Shown here one piece after another: positions 8,927 to 17,467 of a stretch of DNA of 62,276 nucleotides. How positions within the stretch are numbered: the stretch's first letter is position 1; each line of letters opens with the position of its first letter. The translations under genes were made by a program, and so were the position numbers. The stretch comes from Candidatus Gastranaerophilales bacterium (GTDB taxonomy: Bacteria; Cyanobacteriota; Vampirovibrionia; Gastranaerophilales; JAILCC01), in assembly GCA_028696075.1 (NCBI GenBank), contig JAQVHS010000011.1, positions 1-62,276 of the forward strand, read 5' to 3'. Below the pieces are notes generated by a model. It saw only the letters and a list, made by a program, of their open reading frames with translations, searched no databases and had not been told where the DNA came from.

Positions 8927-9729
8927 TCTTCTAAAATCCTTACGCCTCCGCCGATACCGTAGTTATTGCCGAAATCATTTCTGGCTCCGTTTCTTGATGA
9001 ATTGTAGCTATTAGAGCCCATTCCGCCAAATTGCATGTAATTATTGTTAGGATTGTAGTTGTTGTAAGAAGAGTATGTTTGGTCGTAGGGGCCGTAGCTG
9101 TAGGAGTTTGGAGCCGTGTTTGTGTAATTGCCCAAGAACGGTATAATTACAGGAGCTAAAGACTGAAATAAGGATTTTTTCTTTGGCTGATTATCCACAA
9201 TCGGTGCTGTTGTATAATTATTATAAGGCTTTACATATTGCAGTCCGTAGCCGCCGCTTGCTACATTTGTGGTTGCACGTTTTATATTTTCTATACGGCT
9301 TAAAATATTGCCCGGCTGTACAGCGCCAAAAACCTGAATTTCTAACCTTTCAAGTCTTTCTGAAGGGTCATTTTGCGGATAAGTTCTGCTGAAAATCTGA
9401 CTTTCGGCAAAATCCAAATACCGTATTGCCATATCGTTAGTTTTATTGTTATTGATAGCTTCCAGTATATTTTGAATTCTTATATTTACGGGTAATTCTG
9501 AAAAAGTTTTATTAAAAATTTTATTTTCTATCCGATTAAGCCTTTTGTAATTATTTTCTTGAGCGAAGGTTTTGGCGAAAAGTCTTTGCTCCATATCATC
9601 AAGCGGAGTGTAGTCGCTTTGTGTGTTATATGCCACTTTTGAAAAGTTTGAGAGCGGTATAACTTCGGCATTGACGCCTGTGGAAAATAATATTAAAGCT
9701 AAAAGCACAGCACATGAAATAAATCTCAT
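8923..9729 (-). CDS. Secreted repeat protein with LE-x-x-IFG-type motifs and an Asn/Tyr/Gly-rich tail
   Basis: A 268-residue exported protein. It has a signal peptide (residues about 1-21, ending TGVNA) and then three imperfect copies of a helical repeat with the pattern E-x-x-hydrophobic-F-x-K/R-T-F/Y ... RL-x-R-hydrophobic-E. The copies are EQRLFAKTFAQENNYKRLNR, ENKIFNKTFSELPVNIRIQN and ESQIFSRTYPQNDPSERLER, the last followed by LEIQVFGAV. The C-terminal ~100 residues are rich in Asn, Tyr, Ser and Gly and low in complexity. Similar short LE/FG repeats are, to my recollection, common in proteins of Cyanobacteria and Melainabacteria, but I recognise no characterised member. An envelope or surface location is likely. 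Confidence 0.7.
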   Translation of the reverse strand: MRFISCAVLLALILFSTGVNAEVIPLSNFSKVAYNTQSDYTPLDDMEQRLFAKTFAQENNYKRLNRIENKIFNKTFSELPVNIRIQNILEAINNNKTNDMAIRYLDFAESQIFSRTYPQNDPSERLERLEIQVFGAVQPGNILSRIENIKRATTNVASGGYGLQYVKPYNNYTTAPIVDNQPKKKSLFQSLAPVIIPFLGNYTNTAPNSYSYGPYDQTYSSYNNYNPNNNYMQFGGMGSNSYNSSRNGARNDFGNNYGIGGGVRILED

Positions 9730-9831
9730 AATAACCCCAATCTGTCGCTATATAAATCATGCCTAATATAGCCTTTATTGCAGGTTTTTAAATTACCCGA
9801 TGGAGCATATATTTGAGTTACAATTTCATTC

Positions 9832-9860
9832 TTGTGTAAGATTTTGGTTCGTGTTAAACT
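9832..9860 (+). promoter_or_regulatory. Predicted promoter of pyrF
   Basis: TTGTGT (9832-9837) and TAAACT (9855-9860) are separated by exactly 17 bases. The expected transcript start is near 9867, which is downstream of the in-frame TTG at 9861. That rules out the longer reading of pyrF and supports the ATG at 9906. Confidence 0.55.
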
Positions 9861-9905
9861 TTGTCATTATCAAGAAGAGTTTTTATTAGAATAGAGTTTT
9901 GCAAT

Positions 9906-10667
9906 ATGGATAGAGAAAAGTTACCAAAAGACTATTTGGTTTTGGCATTGGATGTTGATACTATAGAAGAAGCCGCCGAGCTTGTAAGAGAATTAAAAGA
10001 TTATGTAGGAATGTTTAAAGTAGGGCTTCAGCTCTACACTTCCGAAGGTTCTGACGTTATCAAGATGATTCAGGATGAAGGGGCTAAAGTATTTTTTGAC
10101 GGTAAATTCCATGATATCCCCAATACCGTGGCAAAAGCCAGCTCTACTCTTGTAAAAAAAGGCGTAAACACTTTGACCGTGCATATTAAAGGCGGTTCTA
10201 AAATGCTTGCGACAACAGTTAAAATGGTTAAAGAAACAGCTAAAAAATATCATTTTGAACGGCCTAAAATCCTTGGCGTGAGCATATTAACAAGTTTTGG
10301 ACAAAGAACCTTGACAGAGGAAATAAAAGTCAGCCTTAATATAGATGAATACGCTCTGGCGCTGTCTAAAATGGCAAAGGATGCGGGTTTAGACGGTGTT
10401 TTGTCGGCTTCGGTTGATGTTGCGTCTATAAAGAAAACTTGCGGCGAAGACTTTATCGTTATGTGTCCTGCAGTGCGTCCGACCTGGTCGGTGGTCAATG
10501 ACCAGGTAAGAGTTATAACTCCTGCCGATGCCATTAAAGCAGGCTTTGACTATATGATAATAGGTCGGCCTATTACTTCTGCGCCTGACAGAATTTCAGC
10601 GGTTAATTTAATTTTGGATGAAATAGAAGCTACCCTTCTAAAGCAAGATGATGAAAGATTTATTTAA
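9906..10667 (+). CDS. pyrF: Orotidine 5'-phosphate decarboxylase
   Basis: Last step of UMP synthesis, decarboxylating OMP in the cytoplasm. From the ATG at 9906 it has 253 residues. The signature is clear: ALDVDTIEEA near residue 13, MFKVGLQLYTSEG near 35 and the catalytic Asp/Lys segment VFFDGKFHDIPNTV near 62. The phosphate-binding end GFDYMIIGRPIT is near 215. The longer TTG-started reading (9861) begins before the predicted transcript start and is rejected. Its 3' end overlaps the following M14 peptidase gene by 20 bases, so the two are probably co-transcribed although functionally unrelated. Confidence 0.95.
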   Translation: MDREKLPKDYLVLALDVDTIEEAAELVRELKDYVGMFKVGLQLYTSEGSDVIKMIQDEGAKVFFDGKFHDIPNTVAKASSTLVKKGVNTLTVHIKGGSKMLATTVKMVKETAKKYHFERPKILGVSILTSFGQRTLTEEIKVSLNIDEYALALSKMAKDAGLDGVLSASVDVASIKKTCGEDFIVMCPAVRPTWSVVNDQVRVITPADAIKAGFDYMIIGRPITSAPDRISAVNLILDEIEATLLKQDDERFI

Positions 10668-11322
10668 GCTTAAAACGGCTAAATCAGTTAACGGAAAGTC
10701 AATCGATTTATATCTTTATGAATCAGAGAAGAATAACCCTTTAAACATTTTATTTGTGGGTGTTACCCATGGCGAAGAGCCGCAAGGCGGATTTTTGATA
10801 TCAGAATTTTTGGAAGAGATACGCCGTAATAAGCCTTCATTTAAAAACCATCTTTATTTTCTCCCTTGTTTAAACCCTGACGGTAAAGCCGTCAATAAGC
10901 GCGGGAATGCGAATGATGTTGATTTAAACCGTAATTTTAGAACCGAAAATTGGATTGAAACAGTATTTGAGGACGGGCTTATATCGGGAACCTGCCCGCA
11001 AAGTGAGCCTGAAACTTGTTTTTTAACTCAAATTATCGAGGATTATAACTTTGATGTTATTTTAAGCATTCATGCGCCGTTTAGAGTGGTGAATTTTGAC
11101 GGTCCTGCTAAAAAAATAGCGGAAGAAATTTCTAAAATTACAAACTATCCGGTTCAAGAAGACCTGGGATACCCGACACCGGGGAGTTTTGGGACTTTTT
11201 GCGGTAAAGAAAAAAATATTCCCGTGATTACACTGGAGCTTCCCGACAATGAAACCGATGAAAATCTTTGGCTGCAAAATCAAAAAGTTTTTTATTATCT
11301 TGCGGATTTAGATACACTCTAA
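10648..11322 (+). CDS. M14-family zinc carboxypeptidase / murein peptide amidase-like protein
   Basis: A 224-residue metallopeptidase of the M14 (carboxypeptidase A) fold. The zinc-binding HGEEPQG (HxxE) is near residue 41, the VDLNRNF motif that places substrate-binding Asn/Arg is near 88, and SIHAPF with the third zinc ligand His is near 136. The Glu in VITLELP near 197 is the expected general base. The compact length resembles MpaA, which trims the gamma-glutamyl link of murein tripeptide, but family membership alone does not prove that substrate. There is no signal peptide, so it is cytoplasmic. Its start lies inside pyrF, and its end overlaps recO by 15 bases tail-to-tail. Confidence 0.83.
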   Translation: MMKDLFKLKTAKSVNGKSIDLYLYESEKNNPLNILFVGVTHGEEPQGGFLISEFLEEIRRNKPSFKNHLYFLPCLNPDGKAVNKRGNANDVDLNRNFRTENWIETVFEDGLISGTCPQSEPETCFLTQIIEDYNFDVILSIHAPFRVVNFDGPAKKIAEEISKITNYPVQEDLGYPTPGSFGTFCGKEKNIPVITLELPDNETDENLWLQNQKVFYYLADLDTL

Positions 11323-12021
11323 AAAGTTTAATGATTTAATCTTTCGCTGTGAGTGGAAGGAGATAAAGTCTTTCAAAATATTGAAGCTTTTTTCAAGCAG
11401 AGCCAAATTCTGACAGTCAAATGGATTTTTAAAAACCTCAATTACTTCCGCAGAAAAAGCATGGTTTTGTCCGCAGCTTGGGCAAATCACTCCGCCGCCT
11501 TGCATTGAAAACCCAAAGTTCTTATCATAAGGTTTGAAGCAGCATGCGCAGTTATTGAGGGCAATTTTATACCCCACAATATCCATAAGCTGCATTTGAA
11601 AATCCAATACATGCGCTAAAATATTGCTTTTACCGGCAGTGGAATTTATTTTCTCTAAAGTATCCACAAGAAGGTTATAAATAATTTCGCTGTTAAAATC
11701 ATTTTCGATACCAAATACGCTTACCAATTCCGCACAATACATGCTGAAACTCAGTTTGTTAATATCAATCCTTAAATTTTTAAAGTTATGCAAAACCTCT
11801 GCCTGAGAGACAATATCAAGGTTTCTGCCTTTTACAAGAACGAGATTATTGGCGATAAGCATATCCATTCTGCCGCTTAGTTTGCTTTTGGGCTTTTTAA
11901 CCCCTTTGGCAACTGCGCGAATAATACCATGTTCTTTAGAATACATTACAATTATTTTATCCGATTCACTTAAATTATATGAATTGATATTAATTGCATC
12001 AGTAGTATAATTTTTAGACAA
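11308..12021 (-). CDS. recO: DNA repair protein RecO
   Basis: RecO works with RecF/RecR to load RecA on gapped DNA. The 237-residue protein opens with the family pattern (AININSYNLSESDKIIVMYS), then an OB-fold segment (GIIRAVAKGVKKPKSKLSGRMD). A four-Cys zinc module (CACC ... CPSCGQ) sits near residues 155-190. The start is a TTG with a good ribosome binding site (GGGGA, about 7 bases upstream); no better ATG fits the family N-terminus. It is transcribed away from adhE and shares with it the 270-base region holding the Rex-like sites. Confidence 0.9.
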   Translation of the reverse strand: MSKNYTTDAININSYNLSESDKIIVMYSKEHGIIRAVAKGVKKPKSKLSGRMDMLIANNLVLVKGRNLDIVSQAEVLHNFKNLRIDINKLSFSMYCAELVSVFGIENDFNSEIIYNLLVDTLEKINSTAGKSNILAHVLDFQMQLMDIVGYKIALNNCACCFKPYDKNFGFSMQGGGVICPSCGQNHAFSAEVIEVFKNPFDCQNLALLEKSFNILKDFISFHSQRKIKSLNFLECI

Positions 12022-12102
12022 ATCTTAATCCCCAAAAAAGACCCTCTCCGTTATTACAATATCATTTTTAACGGAAATCGGCAAAAAATTAACAAAAAGT
12101 AA

Positions 12103-12120
12103 TAGTGATGTTATTCACAA
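12103..12120. promoter_or_regulatory. Upstream Rex-like operator in front of adhE
   Basis: The 18-bp site TAGTGATGTTATTCACAA has the form TAGTGA-N6-TCACAA. It differs at one position from the Rex consensus TTGTGA-N6-TCACAA, which is established for Rex in Gram-positive bacteria. The same twelve defined bases recur in a second site at 12256-12273. Confidence 0.72.
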
Positions 12121-12222
12121 TTGATTTTTGCCTTAAAATAATTTCTCTCCGGCTAAAAATATGCTTATTAGGCTCCTTGCTGTCATTTGGCTAATTTTTC
12201 TTAACAATTGTCAAAAATACAC

Positions 12223-12250
12223 TTGCAAAAATTTTCAAATAGGTTATACT
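12223..12250 (+). promoter_or_regulatory. Predicted sigma-70-type promoter of adhE
   Basis: TTGCAA (12223-12228) and TATACT (12245-12250) are separated by 16 bases. The second Rex-like operator begins 5 bases after the -10 element, over the expected transcript start. Confidence 0.65.
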
Positions 12251-12255
12251 AAATA

Positions 12256-12273
12256 TAGTGAATTAAATCACAA
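12256..12273. promoter_or_regulatory. Start-site Rex-like operator in front of adhE
   Basis: The sequence TAGTGAATTAAATCACAA has the same TAGTGA-N6-TCACAA half-sites as the copy at 12103. It covers the expected transcript start, an ideal position for repression by the Rex protein encoded just downstream of adhE. Confidence 0.78.
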
Positions 12274-12292
12274 TTAAAAAAGGAGACCAAAA

Positions 12293-14956
12293 ATGGCTAA
12301 AGAAAAAACTACAAAAACAGCGGTAGTAAAAGACGAACCTAAGCCGGTTGTTGCAGTTAAAAAATCTGTTACAACAACAGAAGATTTGGAACGGCTTTTA
12401 GACAGAGTGAAAAAAGCACAAGAAAAATTTGCAACATTTTCACAAGAAAAAGTTGATAAGATATTCAGAGCAGCTTCCCTGGCGGCTAATAAGGCAAGAA
12501 TCCCCCTTGCTAAAATGGCTGCGGCTGAAACAGGTATGGGGATAGTCGAAGATAAAGTTATAAAAAATCACTTTGCTTCAGAGTATATTTATAATAAATA
12601 CAAAGACAGCAAAACCTGCGGTGTTATTGAAGAAGATAAAGTTAACGGGATTAAAAAAGTAGCTGAGCCTATCGGCGTTATAGCAGGGGTTATTCCTACT
12701 ACCAATCCTACTTCTACAGCTATTTTTAAGTCATTAATTTGTTTGAAAACAAGAAACGCGCTTGTGTTTTCTCCGCACCCCCGTGCTAAAAAATCCACAA
12801 TAGAAGCGGCAAGGGTTGTACTTGAAGCTGCCGTAAAAGCCGGCGCCCCCGAGGATATTATCGGCTGGGTAGATGAGCCAAGCGTAGAGCTTTCTAATCA
12901 GCTTATGAAGCATCACTCCATAGATATGATTTTAGCGACAGGCGGTCCCGGTATGGTTAAAGCAGCTTACTCTTCAGGCAAGCCCGCATTAGGCGTCGGA
13001 CCGGGCAATACACCTGCTGTGATTGATGAAACAGCTGATGTAAAAATGGCGGTAAGTTCGATATTATTGTCTAAAACTTTTGATAACGGTATGATTTGTG
13101 CGTCCGAGCAGTCTGTAATTGCAGTAAAAGACGTGTATGAACAGGTAAAGGAAGAGTTTGTATACAGAGGGGCTTATATTTTAAATAATAAAGAACGTCA
13201 ACAAATAGCCAAAATAATGATTATAGACGGCGCTTTAAATGCCAAAATCGTAGGTCAGCCTGCATATAAAATTGCAGAATTGGCAGGAATAAAAGTTCCC
13301 GAACATACCAAAATATTGATAGGTGAAGTAAAGGACATAAGTTTAGCAGAAGAGTTTGCACATGAAAAATTATCTCCTGTTTTAGCTATGTATAAGGCAG
13401 AAGATTTTGAAGACGCGACACAAAAAGCTTATGAACTTGTTGAGCTTGGAGGGCAAGGACATACTTCTGTTCTTTATACTGATGAGCGTAAACAGGACAG
13501 GGTTAAAATATTCGGCAGAAAACTCAGAACAGGCAGGGTACTGATTAACCAACCTGCTTCACACGGTGCTATAGGTGATTTGTATAACTTTAGACTGGAG
13601 CCTTCTTTAACATTAGGCTGCGGTTCCTGGGGTGGCAATGTAGTCAGTGAAAACGTCGGGATTAAGCACTTATTGAATTACAAGACTATAGCAGAAAGGA
13701 GAGAAAACATGCTTTGGTTTAAAGTTCCGCCAAAAGTTTACTTTAAAAGAGGAGCTACCGATTTAGCTCTTAGAGAATTAAAAGGTAAAAAGCGCGCATT
13801 TATAGTAACAGACAGATTCTTGTTTAATTCAGGAGCTGTATATACTATCACTAATGTGCTTGAAGATATAGGGATGGATTTTCAGATTTTCTTTGATGTT
13901 AAACCTGACCCTACTTTAAGTACAATTAATGAAGCCCTTCAAATGGTGAAAACTTATGAACCTGATGTAATTATAGCATTTGGCGGCGGTTCTCCTATTG
14001 ATGCTGCAAAAATTATTTGGTTAATGTATGAGCAGCCTGATACTGTATTTGAAGATATAGCAATGAGATTTTTGGATATCAGAAAGAGGATTTGTGATAT
14101 TCCCGAGCTTGGCAAAAAAGCTCAGCTTGTTGCAATCCCTACAACATCAGGTACAGGCAGCGAAGTTACACCGTTTGCTGTTATTACGGATGATAAAACC
14201 CATATCAAATACCCGATTGCAGATTATGCGTTGACACCTAATATGGCTATTATAGACCCTAATTTTGTTGACAGTATGCCAAAAGGACTTTGTGCGGCAA
14301 GCGGGATAGATGCGCTAACCCACGCTATTGAAGCTTATGTATCAGCTCTTGCGACAAACTTCACAAATTCTCCTGCACTGGAGGCAATTAAATTAATCTT
14401 CAGATATTTACCCCGTTCTTATCAAAACGGTGCGGAAGATTCTGTTGCAAGAGAAAAAATGCACTACGCTTCTACTTTGGCCGGTATGGCGTTTGCTAAC
14501 TCATTCTTAGGGTTATGCCACTCTATGGCGCATAAACTGGGCGCGGCATTTAATTTGCCTCACGGTATTGCAAATGCACTGATTATTAATCAGATAATAA
14601 GATATAATGCTAACGATTGCCCTGCTAAGCAATGTGCTTTTGCTCAGTATAAATACCCTAATGCAAAGAAAAAATACGGTCAAATTGTAGATAATCTTGA
14701 TTGTGGCTGTATGAAAGAGAAAACTGAAGATGATAAAGTGGAAATATTGCTTGATATGATTACCCGGTTGAAAAAGGATGTAAGCATTCCATTGTCTATT
14801 AAGGATGCGGGTGTATCAGAAAAAGACTTCCACGACAAATTGGATGAGCTTGTTGATTTGGCATTTGACGATCAATGTACGGGCGCTAACCCTGCTTATC
14901 CGCTAATGAGCGAAATCAGAGAGATTTATATCAAAGCCTTTGAAGGAATCGTGTAA
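12293..14956 (+). CDS. adhE: Bifunctional aldehyde-alcohol dehydrogenase
   Basis: Converts acetyl-CoA via acetaldehyde to ethanol, consuming two NADH. The 887 residues match the normal two-domain enzyme. The aldehyde dehydrogenase half (about 30-450) carries the catalytic Cys in [10 protein letters not shown] near residue 267. The iron-dependent alcohol dehydrogenase half (about 480-887) carries [10 protein letters not shown] near 565, [15 protein letters not shown] near 620 and the metal-binding His residues in [14 protein letters not shown] and [10 protein letters not shown] near 745-765. A short Lys/Thr-rich N-terminal leader of about 25 residues is extra. A strong AAGGAG ribosome binding site precedes the ATG. 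Two Rex-like operators upstream and rex downstream point to NADH-responsive control. Confidence 0.97.
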   Translation: MAKEKTTKTAVVKDEPKPVVAVKKSVTTTEDLERLLDRVKKAQEKFATFSQEKVDKIFRAASLAANKARIPLAKMAAAETGMGIVEDKVIKNHFASEYIYNKYKDSKTCGVIEEDKVNGIKKVAEPIGVIAGVIPTTNPTSTAIFKSLICLKTRNALVFSPHPRAKKSTIEAARVVLEAAVKAGAPEDIIGWVDEPSVELSNQLMKHHSIDMILATGGPGMVKAAYSSGKPALGVGPGNTPAVIDETADVKMAVSSILLSKTFDNGMICASEQSVIAVKDVYEQVKEEFVYRGAYILNNKERQQIAKIMIIDGALNAKIVGQPAYKIAELAGIKVPEHTKILIGEVKDISLAEEFAHEKLSPVLAMYKAEDFEDATQKAYELVELGGQGHTSVLYTDERKQDRVKIFGRKLRTGRVLINQPASHGAIGDLYNFRLEPSLTLGCGSWGGNVVSENVGIKHLLNYKTIAERRENMLWFKVPPKVYFKRGATDLALRELKGKKRAFIVTDRFLFNSGAVYTITNVLEDIGMDFQIFFDVKPDPTLSTINEALQMVKTYEPDVIIAFGGGSPIDAAKIIWLMYEQPDTVFEDIAMRFLDIRKRICDIPELGKKAQLVAIPTTSGTGSEVTPFAVITDDKTHIKYPIADYALTPNMAIIDPNFVDSMPKGLCAASGIDALTHAIEAYVSALATNFTNSPALEAIKLIFRYLPRSYQNGAEDSVAREKMHYASTLAGMAFANSFLGLCHSMAHKLGAAFNLPHGIANALIINQIIRYNANDCPAKQCAFAQYKYPNAKKKYGQIVDNLDCGCMKEKTEDDKVEILLDMITRLKKDVSIPLSIKDAGVSEKDFHDKLDELVDLAFDDQCTGANPAYPLMSEIREIYIKAFEGIV

Positions 14957-14970
14957 ATCGTTTACTTCCT

Positions 14971-14993
14971 GCAGAGCCGTTTTACGGCTCTGC
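14971..14993 (+). other. Hairpin between adhE and rex
   Basis: A perfect 10-bp stem (GCAGAGCCGT/ACGGCTCTGC) with a 3-base loop lies between the adhE stop and the rex ribosome binding site. No T-tract follows, so it is more likely an RNA processing or stability element, or a weak attenuator, than a full terminator. Confidence 0.5.
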
Positions 14994-15025
14994 GGCTGTG
15001 CTTTAATTATCTTAAGGAAATAACC

Positions 15026-15646
15026 ATGAAAAAGAAAAACATGTCCGCTAAGGTTATAAACCGTTTAACCCTATACCATTGTATATTGGATGATTTTGTC
15101 GGTAAAAATATTGAATTTGTTTCCAGCCCGCAAATAGCATCGCTTTTAAAGATGGATGATTCACAAGTCCGCAAAGATATAGCACTCTTGAACAATACAG
15201 GTAAATGCAGGGTCGGTTACGATACAGCAGAATTAAAAAATGCCATAGAAAAAACGTTGGGGTTTTCCAAGACTAAAGATGCTTTTATAGTGGGAGCGGG
15301 TAATCTTGGTATGGCGCTTGCCAAGTACAGTAATTTTTCAAATTACGGGTTAAACACTCTGGCTTTATTTGATAATGACCCGCTTAAGATAGGTTTAAAG
15401 GTAAATAATAGAGAAGTCTTTGGCATTGCCAAGCTGCCTAATCTGGCACAAAGATTAAATGTTGAAATCGCTATTTTAACCGTGCCAAAAGAATTTGCAC
15501 AGGAAACCTGCGACTTTTTGGTTTCTTCTGACATAAAATATATTTGGAATTTTACCCCGACTGTTTTGCATGCTCCCGATGCAGTACAAATTTGGAACGA
15601 AAACCTGATGGGTAACTTTTTGCAGTTTACCTATAACAGTGATTAA
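15026..15646 (+). CDS. rex: Redox-sensing transcriptional repressor Rex
   Basis: Rex binds operators when NAD+ is high and releases them when NADH rises. The 206-residue length is usual. The N-terminal winged helix (about 1-80) includes SPQIASLLKMDDSQVRKDIA, which matches the family's recognition-helix region (Q-V-R-K-D). The Rossmann domain starts with FIVGAGNLGMALAKY near residue 88, followed by ALFDNDPLKIG; the C-terminal domain-swap helix (WNENLMGNFLQF) closes the protein. AAGGAAA precedes the ATG. Its position directly behind adhE, with Rex-like palindromes before adhE, makes adhE the obvious target. Rex may also act elsewhere. Confidence 0.92.
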   Translation: MKKKNMSAKVINRLTLYHCILDDFVGKNIEFVSSPQIASLLKMDDSQVRKDIALLNNTGKCRVGYDTAELKNAIEKTLGFSKTKDAFIVGAGNLGMALAKYSNFSNYGLNTLALFDNDPLKIGLKVNNREVFGIAKLPNLAQRLNVEIAILTVPKEFAQETCDFLVSSDIKYIWNFTPTVLHAPDAVQIWNENLMGNFLQFTYNSD

Positions 15647-15653
15647 AAGTTTT

Positions 15654-15983
15654 TTAATGCCCAAATTTCAAGCATACAACGCCGCTTATTATAAGCGCTA
15701 TTCCCAGTAAACGTATTAAACTCATTGAATCTTGAAAGAACATTACCCCGATTATAAATGTACAGGCAGCGCCTATTCCCGTCCAAACCGCATAAGCTGT
15801 TCCTATCGGAATATGTTTTTGCGCAAAATATAAAAACACTCCGCTTAATGTCATTGCTATTATTGCAAATATAATCCATAAAACTTTGTTGTTGGTTATT
15901 TCCGCCATTTTAAGCCCAACCGGCCACCCCACTTCAAATATTGAGGCCGCTAATAAATATATCCAGCTTAAAATCATGTTCAA
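15654..15983 (-). CDS. Small multidrug resistance (SMR) family transporter, SugE/Gdx-like
   Basis: A 109-residue inner-membrane protein with four hydrophobic helices and the conserved membrane Glu in helix 1 (AASIFEVGWPVGLK, Glu near residue 17), the proton/substrate-coupling residue of SMR transporters. The pattern EVGW-x-x-GLK is closer to SugE/Gdx guanidinium exporters than to EmrE, but I could not see a guanidine-I riboswitch in front of it. GTAYAVWTGIGA near residue 58 is the family's second signature. A good AAAGGAG ribosome binding site precedes the ATG. It stands alone, convergent with rex. Substrate: guanidinium or quaternary cations, undecided. Confidence 0.86.
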   Translation of the reverse strand: MNMILSWIYLLAASIFEVGWPVGLKMAEITNNKVLWIIFAIIAMTLSGVFLYFAQKHIPIGTAYAVWTGIGAACTFIIGVMFFQDSMSLIRLLGIALIISGVVCLKFGH

Positions 15984-16069
15984 TTCTCCTTTTATCTTAT
16001 GAAAACTGCCATTACTTTAATTTTAACATTAAAATTATCTTACCTAAAGAGGATAAATAATAACGCATT

Positions 16070-16225
16070 TTATATTGACTGCGACTTCCAATAGGACGAT
16101 ATAGCTGCACCTTCGTCCAATCTCACAAAATCACAGATTTTGAGAAACGCCGGAATCTCTTTATTATCACAAACCTCGCGGCTTAATAAAGATTTAGTAT
16201 TAACTATGATTTGAAATGATATAAT
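16070..16225 (-). other. Open frame without a start codon in the SMR/MFS intergenic region
   Basis: Fifty-one sense codons end in TAA at 16070, on the strand of the SMR gene, with no ATG, GTG or TTG start upstream of the MFS gene region. The encoded text has normal protein-like composition (for example REVCDNKEIPAFLKICDFVR, then LDEGAAISSYWKSQSI). The same DNA also forms hairpins on either strand: CAAAATC/GATTTTG around 16118-16134 and GGACGA/TCGTCC around 16094-16118. It may be the tail of a decayed gene or one copy of a dispersed element. No function is proposed. Confidence 0.3.
16220..16225 (+). promoter_or_regulatory. -10 element very close to the MFS start codon
   Basis: TATAAT ends 6 bases before the ATG at 16232, so transcription should begin at or next to the start codon. 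No ribosome binding site is present, consistent with a leaderless mRNA. The -35 region is poor (TATTAA at 16198-16203, spacing 16). Confidence 0.4.
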
Positions 16226-16231
16226 TTTTTT

Positions 16232-17467
16232 ATGAAAAAAACAATGCATAAAATATTCTCTTCAACTTTTAGAGCTTTGTATTCAAGAAATTACAGATTA
16301 TTTTTTATAGGCCAGTCTATTTCTTTGATAGGAACATGGGTTCAAAATGTTGCTATTATGTGGCTCATATATAGCCTTACCAACTCTGCTTTTTTAATGG
16401 GTGTTGTGATGTTTATAAACTCATTGCCGTCTATAATTTTTACCCCTTTTGCCGGTGTATTAGTTGACAGAGTAAACCAGTATAAAACTTTGATTTTATT
16501 GCAAATCTTATTTGGAGTGCAGTATTTTATTTTTGCTTTGTTGACCCTAAGCGGGCATATTAACATATATTATATAATTTTGTTAGGGCTTGGGATTTCT
16601 ACTACCATGGCATTTGATATGCCGTTAAGGCAGGCATTTGTTATACAACTTGTTGATAATAAAAAAGATTTAAATAATGCTATCTCCTTGAATTCTTCTT
16701 CTTTTAATCTTGCCAGGCTTATCGGGCCTTCTATTGCAGGTATTTTAATAGCTTTATTCGGTGAGGGAATTTGTTTTTTATTTAATTCATTGAGTTATAT
16801 TCCTGTTATAGCCGCTTTGCTTTTAATGAAAATAACAACAGAAACACACCTTTCTAATCTGTCCGATGATTTTTTTACGGCATTTAAGTCAGGAATTAAA
16901 TATGCTTCTGAACATAAAAGTATCAAAAATATATTGATTTTTCTCACAATCGCAAGTTTTTTAGGGATGTCTTATCCGTTGTTAATGCCTATTTTTGCAA
17001 AAGAAATACTGCATGGTGATGCACAAACTCTTGGTTATTTGATGAGCGCGGCAGGGGTGGGGGCTTTGGCGGCCTCTTTACAGCTGGCGGCAAAAGAATC
17101 GGTTGAGGGTCTTTCTAAATGGTTATATTTAGGTGCGCTTATATTATCGTTCGGTATGATAAGTTTAGGTTTTATCCATTATTTATATTTGTCTTTATTT
17201 CTTCTGTTTTTCGTAGGCTATGGAATGGTTGTTATAATGATAACATCCAATACTTTGCTTCAGCACTTGGTTGATAATAGCAAAAGAGGCTGGATAATGG
17301 GACTTTATACTATAGCTTTTATAAGTACATTACCCTTAAGCAATTTGGCGGCGGGAACTATGGCTGAAAAAATAGGCATTCTCAATACTTTTATTGTTTT
17401 TGGTTTGGCAATGCTTTTTACAGGTCTTATGTTCAGAAGCAGCTTTATTCCCCGAAAAAGCCGTTAG
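16232..17467 (+). CDS. MFS transporter, EntS-like (MFS_3 type)
   Basis: A 411-residue inner-membrane secondary transporter with about 12 hydrophobic segments. The N-terminus FRALYSRNYRLFFIGQSISL is typical of the MFS_3/EntS group of exporters. FTPFAGVLVDRVNQYKTLIL near residue 70 is the MFS loop 2-3 signature (G-x-x-x-D-R). It begins at an ATG with no ribosome binding site, right behind a TATAAT element, so it may be translated from a leaderless message. Its 3' end overlaps galE by 23 bases tail-to-tail. Substrate unknown. Confidence 0.85.
   Translation: MKKTMHKIFSSTFRALYSRNYRLFFIGQSISLIGTWVQNVAIMWLIYSLTNSAFLMGVVMFINSLPSIIFTPFAGVLVDRVNQYKTLILLQILFGVQYFIFALLTLSGHINIYYIILLGLGISTTMAFDMPLRQAFVIQLVDNKKDLNNAISLNSSSFNLARLIGPSIAGILIALFGEGICFLFNSLSYIPVIAALLLMKITTETHLSNLSDDFFTAFKSGIKYASEHKSIKNILIFLTIASFLGMSYPLLMPIFAKEILHGDAQTLGYLMSAAGVGALAASLQLAAKESVEGLSKWLYLGALILSFGMISLGFIHYLYLSLFLLFFVGYGMVVIMITSNTLLQHLVDNSKRGWIMGLYTIAFISTLPLSNLAAGTMAEKIGILNTFIVFGLAMLFTGLMFRSSFIPRKSR

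Noticed and set aside
9861-9905. TTG-started N-terminal extension of pyrF
   Set aside because: A 17-bp-spaced promoter ends at 9860, so the expected transcript starts after the TTG codon, and the family N-terminus begins at ATG 9906.
14971-14993. Intrinsic terminator after adhE
   Set aside because: The stem is strong but no T-tract follows and rex starts only 33 bases later.
15984-16231. Guanidine-I (ykkC) riboswitch before the SMR gene
   Set aside because: A SugE-like gene made this worth checking, but the conserved ykkC segments could not be found on the minus strand; only unrelated hairpins are present.
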